From Lineus longissimus (taxonomy: Eukaryota > Nemertea > Pilidiophora > Heteronemertea > Lineidae): DNA of 64,000 nucleotides. Shown here in pieces: positions 30,201-41,800 of the stretch (the first letter of the stretch is position 1; every line of letters begins with the position of its first letter). Where the stretch lies: contig NC_088325.1 of NCBI RefSeq assembly GCF_910592395.1, positions 1,426,001-1,490,000 of the forward strand, read 5' to 3'. The translations under genes were made by a program, and so were the position numbers. The notes under the pieces are model-generated. The model did no database searches. It was given only the letters and a program-made list of their open reading frames with translations, and was not told where the DNA came from.

Positions 30201-33200
30201 AAAATATAGTGTTTTTCAGACAGATTTGGTGTCTCTTCATTACTTCAATCCCAGCTGACTTTGCCAGACCAGTAACTCTGCAATATTTATGAGCCTCCTT
30301 GCCCGTTGGCCACACTGGGATAATTGCCTCTCAATCTGACCAGTAAATTCTGTTGTACTGCCTTCTTTATAGCTGTGACACTGTGACACTGGTACCAAAT
30401 GGTACACTCTGACTCTGAGAAATAAAGGTTTTTTTCCTCTTTTTAGTTTTACCCCAACAGAAATATTGACCCGGAGAGATTTTTCAAAATATCAATTTCA
30501 TAACCATTTGGGGTCATTCATTTTACCAAAAAACCTTTTACCTGTTATGGTTTTTGAGAAGCTGAAAACCTTTGATAAACTGTTCATTTTGTGATCAATC
30601 GATCCTAGGCTTATGATTTACCTTAGATGAAGTTTTTATCAACGTCACCGGTTGACCCCCTCAGGTCTTCTGAGTAACCCATGAGCAGCATAAATACATT
30701 GAAATCATAAGGTCTATCACGAAATGAACTGTATACACCTTTCCGGAAATGGGGCGCTGAGTGTCCGAAATAGTGATGTCATAAGGGGAAACTAGGCCTT
30801 ATGGTGGAGGGACAAAGGAGATAGTCATGGTTGACCAACACACTTGAATGCCTTTAATGACGGACAAGGGGGAAAAAGTTAGTTCCAATGCAAGCCACCA
30901 ATTTTGGGAAGCATGTATAGCAAGTGGCTCCGATGAAGTTGTCTAGTCATCTCAAAAACCTTTCTTCCTAAGAGTGTTAGTGACTGCTGCTTACATTGTA
31001 CACTTGGTGGAACCCCATAACAGAGCCCTTAAGGTTCCCCTGACGTAGCGGTTGCCTAAGCCGACTTGGTGGCACGCTATAAGATAACGGTGAGATTCAG
31101 CGATCACCTTGATTTTTTTACGCTGTCCAGTCCAAGGGTAGCGCTCCTCTGAAATTATTTTCATAGCTGCTAGCTCGCCACTGCAATGCTAATGGCAATA
31201 AAGTCGTAATAGCATTTGGCATGCTAACTGATTACATGTAGAATAGATAATGGTCCTCCATCAGTCGATAAATGAAATGGATAGCTCCCTGGTAGTACCG
31301 ACGGGACGATAAAATATTGTGAGACTATCAGAATAATTGCTATGGCAGAATCGAGCGTTTGGGATTATCCGTACACAAGTAAAGTGTTGTACTGCTTAAA
31401 CCCGCCTGGAAGTCATACTTCATGGACAAGCAAGTTTTATTGCAGTGAGGTAATATTTTTGGTTGCATCTGAAAAAATCGCTAGGCAGTTGGCAGCTGCT
31501 GCTGTTGCAATAAAGATCAACTATGCTTTGATTTTATCAGCTTCATATCTGGCACAAATATTTTAATAAGAGGAGAGGTCCTGATATGGCTATATACAAT
31601 ACGCTAACCATGCTAGTCTTATCCTGGGTGTACCCACAATCCAATACCGGTATTTGGCATAGCCCGTTACGAGAACCCGTGCACCGGGGTGGAAAATAAA
31701 TACTCCTATATCCATCATTGCAGTGATGGTGGCTATGGCAACATGGGAATTTGACGTATGATATTTTGAACAGGTTGTCTCGGAGAGCGGTTTTGTCCAC
31801 ATATCAGAGCATTTTGTCAGCTTCTAATTTCTGATGGCTGGGGATGTTTTTGTAGGGATTCGTGAAGATGTTTTGAGCCTTAGGGTTCAAGCCAGACTTG
31901 GATAACAGGAGTTGTTGGGTGCAAACATGTCAGGGTTGCTTAGTCTTGGGGGGGGGGGGGGGGTATAAGGCGATCTGGGGGGGCCAAAATGACACTTTTT
32001 GAAAATTTCCGGCCAAAAATTCGTCTTGGTGCCCCGCCCCCCCTCCCCCCGGCTAGCTACGTCCATGCAGTCTAAATTGGTGAAAATTCTATGGATCCTT
32101 GCAGTTGCACTCTGCTGCCTCCTCATCAAGTTGATTTCAGACGATCCCCTGCTTCAAAGGGTACTGGATTCCCTCAGCAACTGGCATTTAAATCTGTCTG
32201 GCAGTAGACCCTGGGGAAAATGGCTGCATCTCTATGTTCTGTCACTGCGTACGAGCTGAACAAATCCCTAGCTGAAGGAAATGTCAGTGCCAAGCACCCG
32301 CGATGAGATATTTATTGCAGCAACCTGAGATAATTGTCACTTGAGTGATACAAAGATGGTATGTCTGCGGGCTAAATGTGTCATCACTCAGGTTATACAT
32401 GTTATATCCCAGGTTGTTGCCAAGCTCTATTCTTTCAGGCATCTGCAATGGCCACTGTCAATGAGATACTTATGACGTCGCATATCATGGGTTGCTGTGA
32501 CAAAAATTCTTAGTCGCGGGGCTCTGTAGAGACAGAATGAATGTAACAGCTTCTAAAGAATGTGTCTCCATCCCGATAACTGGCTTTTGTGGCCCAGTTG
32601 CATCTATTGTTCAGCTTGATCCAGGAATGCTAAATACCTCTAGGCCTGACATTTCATCTGCTCCTGACTGGTTAAAGGCCTACAATACATGTACGTGTAC
32701 ATTGTATGCCGTTTCTTAAATATTTGAAAGTTGTAATTGAATTTGAAACTTCCCAATGCGTAACTACGTACTAACTACTGGACGTAAATTTCAGCATTGC
32801 AGTCATGTAGAGGTGTCCGCTTAGGGAGGTTCCACTGTAGTTGCTGAGTGGCGACTATGGGCCAAAGAGGGTTAAGTCCGTAGCGGCCGGATCAAATGAT
32901 ATGATGTAGAATTTGTTCAGCTTGCATCTGCTGGATATTATTGTGTGAATATCCCATTGTGGAAAATTTCAGCTGTATGGACTAATATTATTAAATACTG
33001 TTCATTTTGTCATAGAAGGTGGATGAAGTCCAAGAGAACCTCTCTATTAAGGACACCCTTGTGACTGACAAAAGCTGTCCTTATAAGAGGGATGTCCTGA
33101 TTAGAGAGGTCAAATTGAATAGAAACAATGATTTGGGACCAAAACTGCTGTCCCTACTAGAGAGGTTGTCCTACTATGGGAGTGTCTGCTAAGAGAATTT

Positions 33201-36200
33201 CCACTCTAATATAATCGGCTGATGATTTTTAAAAACCCATTATTTTCGAACACCACCTAGTTATGAGACAGCGCACCATCCCTTCGTCATCCGTTAAAAA
33301 TATCAAAATCAAACCTGGGTAGAGTCGTCCTCAGATAGTGTGACTCCATCAACAGCAGACGTCAAAACCAATCAAGAACGCCAGCAGACGTGACTGCTGA
33401 TGACACTCCGGTGCTCTGCGGTATTTTCCGTGATTGTCGATCGATCATTGAGAGGCCGTGTCTTTCATGACAGCTTGTGTGGGCGACAACCTCTCCTTGT
33501 AAACATGGAGGGTGAATACAAGATTGGAGGCAGGTGGCTGGATAGTACAGTATTGATGATGATGATACTCAGTTGCACTTTTCCATGTTTCCCTGTTCAA
33601 ATATCTTGACCTGGAATGTTTTGAGATCGCTAAATCACTCACTCTTTTGGATCCCGATAGTGGTGACACGAACGCATGAGAGTCCGGATGTGTTCAAAGC
33701 GCTTTTGGGATACCGTATTATACCCCGGTCTCCTCAGAAACCAATCAGGGGTCCAAGGAGCAACCAGTAGGTGCTCACTTGAACTCACCAGTAGGGGAAC
33801 CAAGCATTGGCTCGGCCAGGAGTCGAACCCACGACCTCTTGAGCATGAGGCTAAGTCTCTTCCACTGTACTGTACTTCTTTGTGTTTGAACGTAGTCGGT
33901 CATGCGTATCACTGCTGTTTCTTGCATGGTAACCTATTGGACTGCGGCTGGTCTTGAGAGGCTGCATCTTCATGGTTCCAAGCACAGTCATGTCACCTGT
34001 TGAACATTTCAAGGGCCTATAAGGGGTTAAAAGATTGTAAAATGTCCATGAAGCGCTGAGGTAGAAAGGGGAGAAAGAATCTGCAGAGGTCCCGTAGGTG
34101 TTAGGGACAGAATGTCAAGAAACTCCAGACTTTTATCACTTCACAAATTCACCCCCTGTAGATCAATGCACTTCACAATGTACAGGGGGCCTTACCAGGT
34201 CATCCTGTTCAAAGTGTCTCCTTGTACCTCGCTCAAAATCAAAGTACGGGATCGCAGTTTCTCCGTGGCTGCCCCTTATCTCTGGAATCGACTCCCCAAC
34301 GCAATTACAGCTGCTGAGACCCTCACCCAATTCAAATCCCTTCTTAAAACACACTTGTTCAATCTTCACTTCAAAAAATAGAGGAGGTAGGGCTTTGAGC
34401 AGGGTGACCTGGAAAGGCGCTTTACAAATTCTATATTTATTTATTTATTATTCTACCTTTCGGTCTCTTCGAGACCTCTTTGGATTTCTCTCTCCCGCTT
34501 CTGCCTGTACCCTTTCCCAATGTTTTGACCCGTTACTGACAAGACTCTGTGGCCTGTCTGCACACCGTGTTCTAGAAACACACACCAGCTAAGAGTACGA
34601 CTATGGAATGCTCCTGTTATACGAGATGATCATTTCAATAGTGAACGGGATAATCTCAAAAGGCACTCGATCATCCCGAGTCTAATTTATATTCAAACAG
34701 ATGCCGCTGCTTGGTGAATCAAGTAGGTTAGGAATTTTGCAGAATAGCAGACAGAATGCAGACTACGGTCTTGAAAATACTTGATCACTGCAGTAGCAGA
34801 CGTGATCTGTGTTCAGACATTCGTCTTAGAAAACTCACAATTACATTGTATGCATGTGAGGACACTGCCAGAAGTATAGCTGCGTTTAAAAGTTTGTTTC
34901 GGTACACAAGATCTCTGAGCAAACAGCAGGGAGAATATGCACTCTGGTCTGGAAAATCAATTGATCTTTTTAGTAGCAGACGTGATTTGTAATCAGATGT
35001 ACACGCCGTGGAAAACTCACAGATGGCTTTTAAAAATGCACTGCACCCTTGATATTGGCATTCATTTTGTTTTGAATGTGCTCTGAATGATTTATGATGT
35101 CAAGTTCCAGCAAAAATGGTAGTGCCTATGGTCAATCCCTAACACAGTGCCACTGCCTGACGTTGTGCCACTGCCTGACACTGTGCCACTGCCTGACACT
35201 GTGCCACTGCCCGACACTGTGCCACTGCCCGACACTGTGCGACTGCCCGACACTGTGCGACTGCCCGACACTGTGCCACTGCCCGACACTGTGCCACTGC
35301 CCGATACTGTACCACTGCCCGACACTGTGCCACTGCCCGACACTGTGCCACTGCCCGACGCTGTGCCACTGCCTGACGCTGTGCCACTGCCCGACGTTGT
35401 GCCACTGCCCGACACTGTGCCGCTGCCCGACACTGTGCCGCTGCCCGACACTGTGCCGCTGCCCGACACTGCCACTGCCCGACACTGTGCCACTGCCCGA
35501 CACTGTGCCACTGCCCGACACTGTGCCACTGCCCGACACTGTGCGACTGCCCGACACTGTGCCACTGCCCGACACTGTGCCACTGCCCGACACTGTGCCA
35601 CTGCCCGACACTGTGCCACTGCCCGACACTGTGCCACTGCCCGACACTGTGCCACTGCCCGACACTGTGCCACTGCCCGACACTGTGCCACTGCCCGACA
35701 CTGTGCCACTGCCCGACACTGTGCCACTGCCCGACACTGTGCCACTGCCTGACGTGCCACTGCCCGACATTGTGCCACTGCCCGACGTTGTGCCACTGCC
35801 CGACATTGTGCCACTGCCCGACACTGTGCCGCTGCCCGACATTGTGCCACTGCCCGACACTGTGCCACTGCCCGACACTGTGCCACTGCCCGACACTGTG
35901 CCACTGCCTGACGTGCCACTGCCCGACATTGTGCCACTGCCCGACACTGTGCCACTGCCCGACATTGTGCCACTGCCCGACATTGTGCCACTGCCCGACA
36001 TTGTGCCAGACGACAGAAATCTGGTATATGCAGCAGTCATCATATTAAGCCTGCTGACATGGTAACTGATAAAAACATTCCCTCAAGCAGTGATAGTGAG
36101 AATGGCCATTATTAATTCATCAGCCTCGATGGAATTATTCTCTACCGCAAGCTAGCTCAATTTCTTCTTCTTCTGTATTCGATGTTGCCTTGCCTTGCTT

Positions 36201-38828
36201 TCAACACCAGGAGGGTAACGACTCAGGCAAATGCCTTGGTCCTTTCCCCTCTGGCATCTCAAGTAGATCTTTGATTGTGTCGTGGTCGACCTGGCCCATC
36301 GGGGTTATGTGTCTGTCTTCCTTTCAGTAGACCTCCGATAAGCTGCTCAATCAGCACAATGGGTGATATGAATAAAGACTAGCAAATGCTTTTATCTAAA
36401 ACTTCATGTACATATACACTAGGCCTTTCTGTACAAAATTGAAGTAAAAGCATTTGCTCGTCTTTATTCATATCCCCCAATGTCCTGAGCATTTCTGACC
36501 AGTACCCAGCTGTACTCCTTGGTGGAGGAAGGCATTGGCCAAGAGACTTCCCAACAGTCTTTTGCCGACAGTGGGGATTGAACCAGGGACCTCTTGACCG
36601 CTAGTCGAGAGTCTGACCCACTGCACCACTCCACCTGGGAATTGATCCAGGGACCTCTAGACCACTAGTTGAGAGTCCAAGCCACTGCACCACGGTGACA
36701 GTGGGGATTGAACCACGGACCTCTAGACCGCTAGTTTAGAGCCCAAGCCACTGCACCACGGTGACAGTGGGGATTGAACCACGGACCTCTAGACCGCTAG
36801 TCGAGAGTCCAACCACTGCACCACGCTGACAGTGGGGATTGCACCAGCGACCTCTTTACTGCTAGTCGAGAGTCCAACCACTGCACCACGCTGACAGTTG
36901 GGATTGAACCAGCAACCTCTTTACTGCTAGTCTTTACTGCTAGCCTCCTGTTAGCTGACTCATCATATTAGCTTGAGCGTCATGAAGACAGATAAAAACG
37001 TTCCCCTGAGTAGCGATGATGAAAATGGCTATTATTTATTCATGTTTCTCAACGGGATAGGATTCTATCTATTCATGTATTCAGGTGGTTTATTGAGGTT
37101 TTGTCACTTGCTTGTTTATCAGAGAATGGTGATTTTGCGGTATACTTTGGAGTCGGGACACCTCTCTATTAAGGACAACCTCTCTATTAAGGACACTTGT
37201 TTTGGTCCCAAATTGGTTGTTGCCATTCAATTTGACCTCTCTAATCAGGACACCTCTCTATTAAGGACAGTACTTTTCAGTCCCAAAGGTGTCCTTAATA
37301 GAGAGGTTCTATTGTATTTGCGACTGCCCTCTCAATGAGACCCTGTTTCCTATATTTCCAGACCACTGCTGTTCGAATTCGTGTGACAAGCCCTCATGCC
37401 AGTCCAGACTTCCCAGTCCTATTTGTCGTCCGCCAAGAACGGAGTATATTATCTTGGCAGGTGCCTCTCTTCTTAGAAAATGTGTAAGTTTTGTCTTCCA
37501 ATTCCTCTACTGTGTTCATATATGTGACCCGCTCTACCAAAACTAGGCGCTTGTCGCATCTGAACTTGACAGGTTGATACGGACTTGTTGTTCATTTCCC
37601 TATTGTAGACCTTTGGTGAAATCTATTACAAACTGATTTGGTCACATTTCACAAAAGGTCTACAATAGGGAAATGAACAGCAAGTCCGTATCAACCTGTC
37701 AAGTTCAGATGCGACAAGCGCCTAGTTTTGGTAGAGCGAGTCACATATTTCACGTAATAGCATTCCGCGAAGATGACGTCACTGCAGCTGCTGCCCTCTA
37801 TTTCCCCACCGCTGAATTACAGGCAATGTTGGACAAACATGGGGTTTCGTAATGGATTCAGGCTTTCTAACTAGGGCAGTTAGATTCAATCTGGCACATG
37901 TCCGAGTGTTGGAAATACTACATAATTGTTCTGAATATTTCTCTCTCTGACTCTATGGTATCATTCATGCTAAAAACAATGCAGGGTCAAAGATAATTGA
38001 CTTTGAAATAAGCTCAAATGCGTAGAAATAAGTGTCGATGTCCGACTGTCACGTAACTAAAACGTCATCAGTATCTTATTCAAATGACCTTGTGAGCTAT
38101 AAATAGTAACGTCGCGGAATGCTATTAAAGTCAAGTAAAGTTTGTTTATTATAGTGTCATCCCTAATGAAAGGGCCAGCCAGCTTTGGCTCATGAGACAG
38201 TTTTTACTTTCAAACTCCTCTCTCTAATGCCAGGCACCTGGTGAGAAGGTAGTTTGTACCCTATATTAAACTAGCTGGCGGCTAACCAACCGGCCGCATC
38301 GGGAAGAGGTTACCCGGGGGCCTTGAACCTTCGACCTTCTGTTCACAAGGAAGACACCTCAACCACTAGGCCATCGAGATCGACCCGTCACAGCAAAACC
38401 AGGCAGACGTCTCTCTGAGTTCATCAGGTTGAGACAGACTGGTTGTTCATTTCAATGCTGTCAGCCTTTTGTGAAATCTGAGTACATCAATTTCTTCCAT
38501 TATCTCCTGGTGTCATTTAGACTCATCTTCTCTGTGGCATGAATCTGCTTATTGTGTGTCGGGTCACATAAGTGTTTTTATACTGTTTTTACATGCAGAT
38601 ATATCCACAAAACTATATGGACACGTAAAAATTGATTATCTTTTTGTTACATGTAATCTGTCACTTGTGGTGACACAGTTTCTACATTTTTTAGGTCACT
38701 TCCTTCCTTCGTGACTAGACTATTAAAAAGTCATAAAATCTATCCTTATGCCCGCCATACACGATCCCATTTTTAGCTCAGCTGAAAAGCTGAGCTATTC
38801 ATATGAGTAAATGGTAGAATGAGTGTCC

Positions 38829-38891
<63 letters not shown>

Positions 38892-41800
38892 CGTTAAACA
38901 GGCACGTTTCAAAACTATGGCGGATAGGCGATAGATTTTCCCTCTGAGGCGTTGAGACCCTTCAGGACTCCTGAATAGACCAAATGTGGGTCCGGCAGGA
39001 TGAGCGGTTTGGCCACTAGGTGGCACCGAGCGAAATTTTCCAAAAACTTTTCCAGCAGCTGATTTCTTAGTTGGGGATCATGAATCAAATCTAATTTTAT
39101 AGAGCAAAGCTTTCTCTTTCATTATCAATAGGCGTAGTTCATGAATTTCTCACCAGGTGGTGTTACTGGCGCAATTTAGTGAGCACCCTCCAAGAAGAGC
39201 ATTTTAAATTTCGCGCGAGTTATCCCACGTCCAATCACACGTGCAGCGAACGTCACGTCTCGAGTCTGCGCAGTTCAGACGTAAGGAGACCATGCTATGG
39301 AATAGATCGCGTTCTGTCAATTCAGAGGTAAGTTCTCATTAAATTCACAATTTCATAGGCGATAATATTTGGCTGCTTGTGTTATTGCATGTTGATGACA
39401 TTAGGGAAGGCTTGGATTGTTTAATTGGATGTGATTAATTTGAAATAGTTCGTCGACGATCGTTGAAAAACGATCTGCGAAATGCAGCTTGGTTGGTCTG
39501 AGAAACGATGTCAAAGTCCGGCTTTAAATCATGGATTTCTCAACAAATAACTCTTGTCACATAGCAGAACTAATGTGAATAAACAAGACAATAATAAACA
39601 TCGTTCTGATATCATCGGGTAAGGTTGCCAATGTACATAAACAGTGTAATTGAGGATCGACTCCAGCGATTTGAAATGTCAACAAACAATAAATGCGATA
39701 GCTGATACACACTGACACTTGCACACTGTACATAGCACAATGCTTCAAACGGGGCCGATTCATCACTCTTATCACAATGTATTCCCAATCATATCATCAA
39801 TGAACTTCCTTGATCATTCGGCCCTAGCGCCTTATCAGTTGTTGTTGGCCTTGTATTTTGATATAAAACTTGGCTAGCTTACCTATTCTATCAAAATTAA
39901 AATGTTATCTCCTCATCATGTTTTGCAGGACAGGAATGATCTGCAGCTGCATTTGAACATATTTGGTGACCACATCTCAAAGATGACCAAGAGAGAGGAT
40001 CGAGCTATGACTTTGCACATCCCATCGACTTCGGTGTTCACCAGTGCAATCATCAGAAGAGCCAGGCAATTCTAGTATTCAAGTATTTCATTCTGTAATA
40101 CTTACCTCAAAATTTACTAAATAAAGAAAACCACATGTGGCAGTTGGTTAAAAAAATCAAGTCTATCTGTTTAAAGTTTTTACTTGCTATCATTATTATC
40201 AACATTTCAATGGTGGCATTCTGCTAAGGTTTGTTAAGAGTTTCACTTGACTTAAGCAGGGTGTACACTAGTAAAATATTAGCAACATTTTACCAACATT
40301 TTACCAACATTTTACCAACATTTTACCAACATTTTACCAACATTTTTACAACAATTTTGCAACAAGCCCTTCAAGGCCCTGTGTTCACTAGCAACAAATT
40401 AGCAACATTTTTACAACATGTTGGTAAATTGTTGCAAACTTTTTAGTGGGAACAAAGGGAAATAGGTATTTTGGAGGGAAAATGGATGATTCCAAGGAGA
40501 GAAGATGTGTTTTGAGTGCTTCTGCAGCAATTTTAGCTGTCATTGTTGAGAGACGGAAGAGGCGGCGAAATAACCAAAGAGAATATGGACCAGGCCCTGG
40601 ATCAAAATGAGGGTGGATGATGGGGCATACCACTGCCTGTTAAGGCCGCGTATCCATAGGGTATGCCCTTGTGTAGTGTGGCGTTATGGCGTAACAGCCT
40701 TGTGACCTGGCACTATAGCTGCGCTTACACCACGATATATTGGTGGACCAATTGCACTTACACCACCACATTGCCGCGACAAATTGGTTCGGCAATCCAT
40801 TGCCGATACAAATTGCCGAGCGAATTTGTCCCACCAAGCTTGATGGTCCAAATCGCCCGGCTTGTTAAAAGCTCGGCTTTGTCGTGGTGTACGCGCAAAT
40901 GGATCGGCAATTAGCTAGTTAGATGGTTCGGCTCCAGGCGGCGCTTTCAAAATGGCGCTTTCTGCCAAGGCTTTCTGCGTTCTGCTTATTGTTTGCGCGC
41001 CATCTGTAGCCGGATTTTATAACTAGCTGCAGCGCTGGTGTAAGCGCTTGGTGGATTTTCGATGGTGCGGCATTGGTTCCCGAACCAAGATTGGTGGTCC
41101 ATTTTCAGGTGGTGTAAGTGCGGCTTATGCCCTGCGTCTCCATTGGATATTCCTTTTTGGTCATGTAGGCCTTTGTAGTCCTCATTTCGCAGCAGTCAAT
41201 CGCGTTTATCCGCACGCTGTCATTATTTCAGAAGACAATTTCTTATGAATATTGAAAATGAAAATACAAGTAACTTGTATTTTCACTTGCAACATCAAAT
41301 TGACATGTACATGTATATAAAACCTGACTTTTAAGCAACAAATTACAGGGTCGTGCTTGTTATGATAATCATCAGTTTCGGGGTCCCAGAGTAGTTCCCG
41401 TTGATGAACCTCTTGAATTAATTTCGCCTCAGACATTGCTTCCGTGTTGTTCCCTCGCAAAAGAATGGACATGTTCAATCCCAATATGGGCCTATATTCC
41501 CAATCCACAGTGCATATATGCCTGCAATGTGACACGGCATAACCTATGGGAACGATCAATAACACCAACGAAGGTTCATTGTCCGTGTGGCGCGCCAGGC
41601 GGTAAAAAGGGAATGTTGTGCAGGGCACGGAACAGCCTATGGATACGCAGCCTAAAGGAGTTGCGGCTGACTGACAAGCCGTCATACAAAAACTTCTAGA
41701 AAAGGTTTCATCACCCTACGAAGCAAGACACTCACTTGAGAGTTGCTATACCTGCTTCTTGTTCAAGTCACATGAACTCCGGTAGATCACATGACGCAAA

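Larger units (their letters stand above)
27508..37361. other. SIDT intron 1 (9.9 kb)
   Basis: Filled by LINE tails (28132-28535, 34112-34460), SINEs, pogo-like copies, the 18-bp array, a tRNA-like tandem array and inverted repeats, all listed. 29400-32800 is mostly unique AT-rich DNA with no supported gene. It includes a 14-bp run of G near 31950. Confidence 0.6.

Noticed and set aside
31342-31566. 74-aa plus-strand frame in SIDT intron 1
   Set aside because: No splice context, no family resemblance, and not needed to join SIDT exons.
36567-36940. Functional tRNA gene cluster
   Set aside because: Only the internal boxes are kept. The acceptor and anticodon stems do not pair convincingly.
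41206-41685. Host gene of 159 aa
   Set aside because: Only a partial MADF start is recognisable and the frame lies within a nested transposon.
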